Positions 5,380 through 8,894 of a stretch of 8,894 bases of DNA are shown here, piece after piece. The notes beneath the pieces were generated by a model. The model searched no databases, was not told the origin of the DNA, and saw nothing but the letters and a program-made list of their open reading frames with translations. Positions within the stretch are counted from its first letter, which is position 1. Every line of letters begins with the position of its first letter. The stretch covers positions 1 to 8,894 of the forward strand of contig MDVR01000174.1 in the NCBI GenBank assembly GCA_001940725.1, read 5' to 3'. This DNA is from Candidatus Heimdallarchaeota archaeon LC_2. Its GTDB lineage: Archaea; Asgardarchaeota; Heimdallarchaeia; Heimdallarchaeales; Kariarchaeaceae. Both the position numbers and the translations under genes were made by a program.

Positions 5380-6888
5380 TTACTTCCTATTAATCAGCAA
5401 ATCAAATTCCTTCTTATTATATATTCGATATATACTTAATGTCGTCTGATCACCAGATTGTTTTGTAACAAAAACATCGGCAAAGTGAATTTCACCACTC
5501 TCATCTACAATTTCTAAAGTATTGATCGCTTCTCCCACAGGCAACCTACTAGCAATAGAAGAAGTTTGACTTCCAGTTTTACTTACAACACTTGAAAAAA
5601 AATTAAAACTATCAGATTTTAATATTAAATTTGAATTTTCAAATGAATCAAATTCAAATTTATATTCTGTTTCTTGTTGAGTTTTTGATGTTATTTCGAA
5701 CTCTCTAAATTTGAGGGTATAGGATGAATTTTTCCAAAAATCAAAATAGTAGATCTTTTTGATTGTTTTTAATATTTCATACTCAACGGGTTTCGTATTA
5801 TATGTATAATCAATGGCTATTGTCTTCTTAATATCAGGATAAGCAAAATAAACTAATAACAACAAATTCACGTTTGCTGGGAATTTTTTGATTTTTTCAG
5901 AATCTTGTACTATTAAAGGATCAAATCCCCTATGTGCTAATGCATTCCGATAATCGTAAATTTCATTTGAAACTAGTTCCAGAACACTTGAAAAATCGAT
6001 ATCAATGAAACTTTCTAACATACTTTTAGATTCATTTGAAAAAAGGGCATATAAAGTGTCTTGAAACAATTTCAATTTTTCAATCAATCCTTGAGAGGAT
6101 TTTAAGTTGTTTTTTAATGTTGGACGGAATATTAACCCATTTATTGTGTTTTGGAGAATTTCATATTCTGTTCTAAATTCGGGCACAGGATTGCTGTTTG
6201 TAAGATATTCTGATCGCAATCTACTAAACAGGGTTCGTATTTCGTTTTTAAGCTTAGTTCTAAATTTGATTCCACTTTCATCAAACTCGTAATTTAACAT
6301 TGCTCGTGTGGTCGCTAAATTATTTATCCACCATTCAATTGCCCACCACGACCAAGTAAATTTACCTTCAACATTGTTGGAAAACTCTCCAGCGACGATT
6401 GCAGATAGTGAATCAGAAATACAAGTTGATTCTATCCCCCATATATTTTCTAAAATTTTTAATATCCAGAGAATTTGGTCATTAGTTGCATTTTGAATAG
6501 GGATCGATCCATGTGAATTTTCCTTACCTTTTGCAACATTAGTGTATATTTGGTTCCATTGTGTATTTTTGTAAAGATAGAAAGAAATCTCCACCTGATA
6601 GGGGGAACAACCGGTTATTAGGGAAAAAATCCTTATTGCAGGGTTGTTAAAAACAATCTTTTTAATTTGGTCTCCTGTAAGGTCCGAATAGTTTAAAATA
6701 TAGCTAAAATTTAATGTATCCCAAGGAGTTAGCCAACTGAAATGTTGATTTTTAAAATAATTTGATTTATTTTGATCATACCATATAAAGTTATGATGTT
6801 TCATTTTGTAAATGACTAAAAGTTCATTTTCATGAATTAATCCTTGATTTTCCATGATTGTATTTGTGGAAACTGTATCATTAGACAT
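5380..6888 (-). CDS. HEPN-like domain protein, 502 aa (possible RNase)
   Basis: Large soluble protein without signal or membrane segments. The key motif is Y-D-Y-R-N-A-L-A-H-R-G at residues 311-321. R314-N315-x3-H319 fits the R-x4-6-H active site of HEPN RNases, especially the RNxxxH form of ApeA-like HEPN domains in antiviral proteins. It follows helices at about 260-310, as expected for the HEPN helical bundle. An N-terminal region (1-150) of unknown fold and a tryptophan-rich segment (178-190) precede it. The C-terminal part (about 355-502) looks beta-rich. HEPN proteins usually cut RNA as toxins or defence effectors; that role here is inferred. The ATG at 6888 is 22 bases from a strong TATA box, so the mRNA is probably leaderless. 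It is divergent from the nuclease operon at 7264. It could instead be a catalytically inactive HEPN protein. Confidence 0.7.
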   Translation of the reverse strand: MSNDTVSTNTIMENQGLIHENELLVIYKMKHHNFIWYDQNKSNYFKNQHFSWLTPWDTLNFSYILNYSDLTGDQIKKIVFNNPAIRIFSLITGCSPYQVEISFYLYKNTQWNQIYTNVAKGKENSHGSIPIQNATNDQILWILKILENIWGIESTCISDSLSAIVAGEFSNNVEGKFTWSWWAIEWWINNLATTRAMLNYEFDESGIKFRTKLKNEIRTLFSRLRSEYLTNSNPVPEFRTEYEILQNTINGLIFRPTLKNNLKSSQGLIEKLKLFQDTLYALFSNESKSMLESFIDIDFSSVLELVSNEIYDYRNALAHRGFDPLIVQDSEKIKKFPANVNLLLLVYFAYPDIKKTIAIDYTYNTKPVEYEILKTIKKIYYFDFWKNSSYTLKFREFEITSKTQQETEYKFEFDSFENSNLILKSDSFNFFSSVVSKTGSQTSSIASRLPVGEAINTLEIVDESGEIHFADVFVTKQSGDQTTLSIYRIYNKKEFDLLINRK

Positions 6889-6909
6889 GATTTAAAATTC
6901 CCAAGATAT

Positions 6910-6918
6910 TATTTAAAG
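6910..6918 (-). promoter_or_regulatory. TATA box of the HEPN-like gene
   Basis: On the minus strand this reads CTTTAAATA and lies 22-30 bases before the ATG at 6888. It is preceded by G-T-T-A-A-A-G, which could serve as the TFB recognition element. Position and sequence fit a strong archaeal promoter producing a leaderless transcript. Confidence 0.6.
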
Positions 6919-7013
6919 CTTTAACCCAATGGTTACTTTTGTGTAGAGATTGAAGGTTTGGAAGTTTTATCGATTTGCTATGAACCTAGAAATCCATTCT
7001 TAAATTACATATG

Positions 7014-7096
7014 ATAAAATGTCACAAGAGTTTTTTATAATATGTTCAATAACTACCCATTTACTATATCATTGTATAAAATGTCATTGAGTTTTT
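7014..7096 (+). repeat. Two-copy direct repeat in divergent promoter region
   Basis: ATAAAATGTCA occurs at 7014-7024 and 7076-7086. Both copies are followed after two to three bases by GAGTTTTT (7028-7035 and 7089-7096). The spacing is 62 bases. The copies lie between divergent genes and may be paired regulator sites or duplicated promoter elements. Confidence 0.45.
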
Positions 7097-7263
7097 GAAC
7101 GTTTTTTCAATTTCAAATCACTTGTTAGTTAATGCACACTTTTTGCCAAACGAAAGTTATGAATCACTAGTCTTGAAAGCGTGTTCAGAATCTAAATATT
7201 TCTAATTAATTTTTCTGGAGAATGGAAGTAACATTCAAACAATCGTGAAACAAGATATCGATC

Positions 7264-7728
7264 ATGTCAACGAATTCAGGTTTTGATAGTTTGGATGAAC
7301 TATTCAATCATCCATATTTTACTGAAGAAACCTCTTTATATAAATTAGTTCTAAGGAAGTACAATTTAAATCAAACACAAGCTATAGGTCTGCAATTATA
7401 TTTGATTAAAGATAGGGTTTCAAGGGCTAAGAATTTATGGTCTTTTGTTATAAATTTCAGAGAAAAAGAAAGATTGCAAGATATGATACAAGAAACTCTA
7501 CTTTTAGAAGATATAATTGCGGTTAATATAATCCCAGATGCAAATGATCGTCATTATCCTTGGTTAATTAGTAGTAATTTAAATTTTGAAATATTAGAGA
7601 ATTATGGTCATCTAATTGATTATTTATATGATTGGATAATTAGAATATGGGCTAAATTTAAGGAGATTGAAAAATGGGATAGTAAGCATTTTGATTCTTT
7701 GCTAGATTGGGGGGATTATGATGATTAA
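7264..7728 (+). CDS. Hypothetical acidic helical protein, partner of the nuclease-fold gene
   Basis: I do not recognise this 154-residue protein. It appears almost wholly helical, with no signal or membrane helix. The stretch Y-N-L-N-Q-T-Q-A-I-G-L-Q-L-Y (33-46) could be a helix-turn-helix but lacks a clear signature. Aromatic residues cluster late (Y118, Y120, Y122, W124, W129), and the tail W-G-D-Y-D-D is strongly acidic. The stop overlaps the start of the next gene by 11 bases, so the two are surely co-transcribed and probably translationally coupled. A small acidic protein encoded just before a nuclease could be an antitoxin, immunity or specificity subunit; this is inferred from context only. 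The ATG at 7264 is the first start in frame with good composition, preceded by A-T-C-G-A-T-C. The leader has no clear ribosome binding site. Confidence 0.65.
   Translation: MSTNSGFDSLDELFNHPYFTEETSLYKLVLRKYNLNQTQAIGLQLYLIKDRVSRAKNLWSFVINFREKERLQDMIQETLLLEDIIAVNIIPDANDRHYPWLISSNLNFEILENYGHLIDYLYDWIIRIWAKFKEIEKWDSKHFDSLLDWGDYDD
7708..7720 (+). promoter_or_regulatory. G-rich ribosome binding site inside the upstream gene
   Basis: A run of six G (7709-7714) lies 3 bases before the ATG at 7718 and 6 before a second ATG at 7721. It can pair with the C-rich end of 16S rRNA, and the spacing favours 7721 as the true start. The run is also the last G-rich stretch of the upstream ORF, so initiation here would be coupled to translation of that gene. 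Confidence 0.5.
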
Positions 7729-8482
7729 GCAAAATTTATTAGATAAGATAGATAGGATGGTCAAACAAATGCGCACAGATTTAAAATCGGAAATGGACTC
7801 ATATGTAACTAAGGTTGAGGAACCAGAATTATTAGAGATTCTCACATATTTTGAAGTTGTTTATTCAGTATTTTCTGATTCAGGAAATAAATATGGATTT
7901 GATCAGATTAGACATCTACCAGGTATGAGAAAAGAAAAACGGAAATTTAAATTCTCTCAAAGTCCTAATGGGAAGTCTGAAAATTGGTCTTCTATAATAT
8001 TTGAAAATAGTAACCAGAATAATTTCGGTCTTAGATTCTTAAAGAACAATCCTCTTGGTAGAGAACATTATGCAGTAGTTAACAATAGTGGTATCCCTAC
8101 GGCACCAGACATAAGCTGTTTAGCTTATTTCCAACCTAATAAAAATAACCAAATGAAGGATGAATTTTATTACAATCATTCGGAAAGTCCTCTTTTACTT
8201 ATGATTGGAGAATGTAAATATACAAGAATAACATTGACTACAGCCAGATCTATATATGGGATTTGCGACGATATGAACTTAAGACGGTTACCTCCTGCAT
8301 GGAAAATAGCTAAAAGTTGGTCAATCCACAAATTTTTCCTCAAATTTAAAAAAATGTTAGTAGTTTATATTTCCAATAAATTAAGTAATTCAGTAATTGA
8401 ATATTTCGATTTTAAAAAATGTGTAATTATTGATGGTTCCGAGCTTATAAACAATAAAGATACATTGATAGATTTATTGTAA
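7718..8482 (+). CDS. PD-(D/E)xK nuclease-fold protein
   Basis: 254-residue protein with a restriction-endonuclease-like core. The motif T-A-P-D-I (P130-D131) lies at the end of a strand. After about 33 residues comes a hydrophobic strand L-L-L-M-I-G followed by E165-C166-K167, the ExK half of the motif. The next segment, T-L-T-T-A-R-S-I-Y-G-I-C-D-D-M-N-L, fits the helix after the active site in many archaeal and bacterial endonuclease-like proteins. Two late strands follow (K-M-L-V-V-Y-I-S and K-C-V-I-I-D-G). An N-terminal helical part (1-55) includes E46, which may assist metal binding. The likely activity is metal-dependent DNA cleavage, as in restriction or other DNA-defence systems; the substrate is unknown. 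It overlaps the preceding gene and is followed by a hairpin. ATG codons at 7718 and 7721 are both possible; the G-run spacing favours 7721. Confidence 0.75.
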   Translation: MMIKQNLLDKIDRMVKQMRTDLKSEMDSYVTKVEEPELLEILTYFEVVYSVFSDSGNKYGFDQIRHLPGMRKEKRKFKFSQSPNGKSENWSSIIFENSNQNNFGLRFLKNNPLGREHYAVVNNSGIPTAPDISCLAYFQPNKNNQMKDEFYYNHSESPLLLMIGECKYTRITLTTARSIYGICDDMNLRRLPPAWKIAKSWSIHKFFLKFKKMLVVYISNKLSNSVIEYFDFKKCVIIDGSELINNKDTLIDLL

Positions 8483-8816
8483 TACCAAGATGAAAATCTT
8501 TGGTCTTACTTGTTTTACCCCTAATAATGCAGAAATTAGAGATCTCCATATTCTCATATATAAATTAGATTAGTGTTTGTTTATTATTTTACTTGTTGAT
8601 AATTTAAATGCCCAATTTAAATATGAACTTGGGGTGATACGATTGCTAAATATCACTTCTTAAATCATCAATTTCTCAGATTGTCGATCGATCTAGGCTG
8701 TCTCAAGTTTCGTTGAATCCCTATTCTTTCTAGTCATCAGCTAATCAGTCTAGCTTTCGCTTCAGGAATCGGGAAAATTTAAAGACGCAGGCAATTTCCG
8801 CTAGTTTGTCTAGAAC
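8483..8816. other. Non-coding gap leading to a possible insertion-sequence end
   Basis: 334 bases with no convincing gene. It holds the operon's 3' hairpin (8484-8504), a GGGGTGATAC sequence (8631-8640), a CGATCGAT motif (8684-8694) and the possible insertion-sequence end at 8696. Beyond 8690 the G+C rises and CTAG occurs five times in about 125 bases, which suggests DNA of different origin. Confidence 0.5.
8484..8515 (+). terminator. Hairpin directly after the nuclease operon
   Basis: ACCAAGAT (8484-8491) pairs with ATC (8496-8498) and TTGGT (8500-8504), with one bulged T and a loop of G-A-A-A. A T-rich stretch follows. It begins two bases after the stop codon, so it fits a transcription end or an mRNA-stabilising 3' hairpin. 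Confidence 0.5.
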
Positions 8817-8894
8817 ATGCGTAATAAACTACCTGCAAATCAAATTTTCAAGGAAATCCCCGAAAAACTTATCGAAAGACTCTCGGACATTGCC
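8693..8894 (+). mobile_element. Probable left end of an insertion sequence (runs off window)
   Basis: The sequence GGCTGTCTCAAG at 8696-8707 resembles the terminal repeats of several IS4/IS5-superfamily elements. It begins right beside CTAG (8693-8696), a possible target duplication. About 120 bases later a plus-strand ORF starts, a usual layout for such elements. The other end is outside the window, so the boundary cannot be confirmed here. Confidence 0.45.
8817..8894 (+). CDS. Start of a probable IS4-like transposase (partial)
   Basis: Only 26 codons are visible, open at the window edge. The stretch I-F-K-E-I-P-E-K-L-I-E-R-L-S resembles the N-terminal 'I-P-E-x-x-I-E-x-L-A' helix of IS4/ISH3-type transposases. 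The ATG at 8817 is set by an in-frame TAG at 8811-8813. There is no ribosome binding site. Codon use and base composition are more G+C-rich than in the genes at 7264-8482. Together with the possible terminal repeat at 8696 this suggests a mobile element. The assignment rests on a short fragment. It differs in sequence from the transposase at the left edge. Confidence 0.45.
   Translation, partial: MRNKLPANQIFKEIPEKLIERLSDIA

Larger units (their letters stand above)
6889..7263. other. Divergent promoter region with direct repeats
   Basis: 375 bases without a supported gene between the HEPN gene (minus) and the nuclease operon (plus). It contains the TATA box of the HEPN gene (6910-6918) and a direct repeat with two copies (7014-7036 and 7076-7096). 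T-rich runs occur throughout. No clear TATA box is seen at leaderless distance from the ATG at 7264. The AT-rich stretch 7192-7218 is the likeliest promoter core for that operon, giving a leader of about 30 bases or more. Confidence 0.45.

Noticed and set aside
6107..6496. Two plus-strand ORFs of about 62 codons
   Set aside because: Both lie opposite the HEPN-like gene and have no start signals; they are shadows.
8490..8573. 27-codon ORF beginning M-K-I-F-G-L-T-C-F
   Set aside because: It starts inside the terminator-like hairpin, is very short, and shows no ribosome binding site or family resemblance.

Overview
This AT-rich window (estimated by eye at about one-third G+C) looks like an accessory region of an archaeal genome. 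The evidence is TATA-type promoters about 22-32 bases before start codons (little or no leader), several TTG starts, and a threonine-rich, sequon-rich surface protein ending in an S-P-G-Y plus membrane helix plus basic tail. That tail resembles the PGF/Heimdall/Loki-CTERM sorting tails of archaea. I lean towards an Asgard (Heimdall-like) archaeon, but this is inference. No rRNA, tRNA, CRISPR array or core housekeeping gene is visible.

Layout. At the left edge (1-483, minus) is the N-terminal part of an IS4/ISH3-like DDE transposase running off the window. Next come an unrecognised minus-strand gene (585-1142) and a plus-strand DUF2321 zinc-ribbon protein (1353-1817). They are followed by an unrecognised plus-strand protein (2133-2792) and a winged-helix/membrane protein split over two frames (3118-3561 and 3498-3794). 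A small cysteine-containing minus-strand ORF (3808-4176) lies below an array of four near-palindromic 17-base repeats (4180-4310). Then come the cell-surface protein (4403-5281, minus) and a 502-residue HEPN-like protein (5380-6888, minus). Divergent from the latter, a two-gene overlapping operon (7264-8482) encodes an unrecognised acidic helical protein and a PD-(D/E)xK nuclease-fold protein. At the right edge (8817-8894, plus) a second, outward-facing transposase-like ORF begins, preceded by a possible IS end.

How it may work together. Mobile-element ends flank the region. Inside are a possible RNase (HEPN), a possible nuclease with a co-translated partner, a membrane-anchored DNA-binding protein and a DUF2321 protein. 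This mix resembles a defence or conflict island. The best candidate for an undescribed system is the divergent pair made of the HEPN gene and the two-gene nuclease operon. The best non-coding signal is the repeat array at 4180-4310. A second recurring signal is the self-complementary motif CGATCGAT and close variants, found in nearly every larger intergenic gap.
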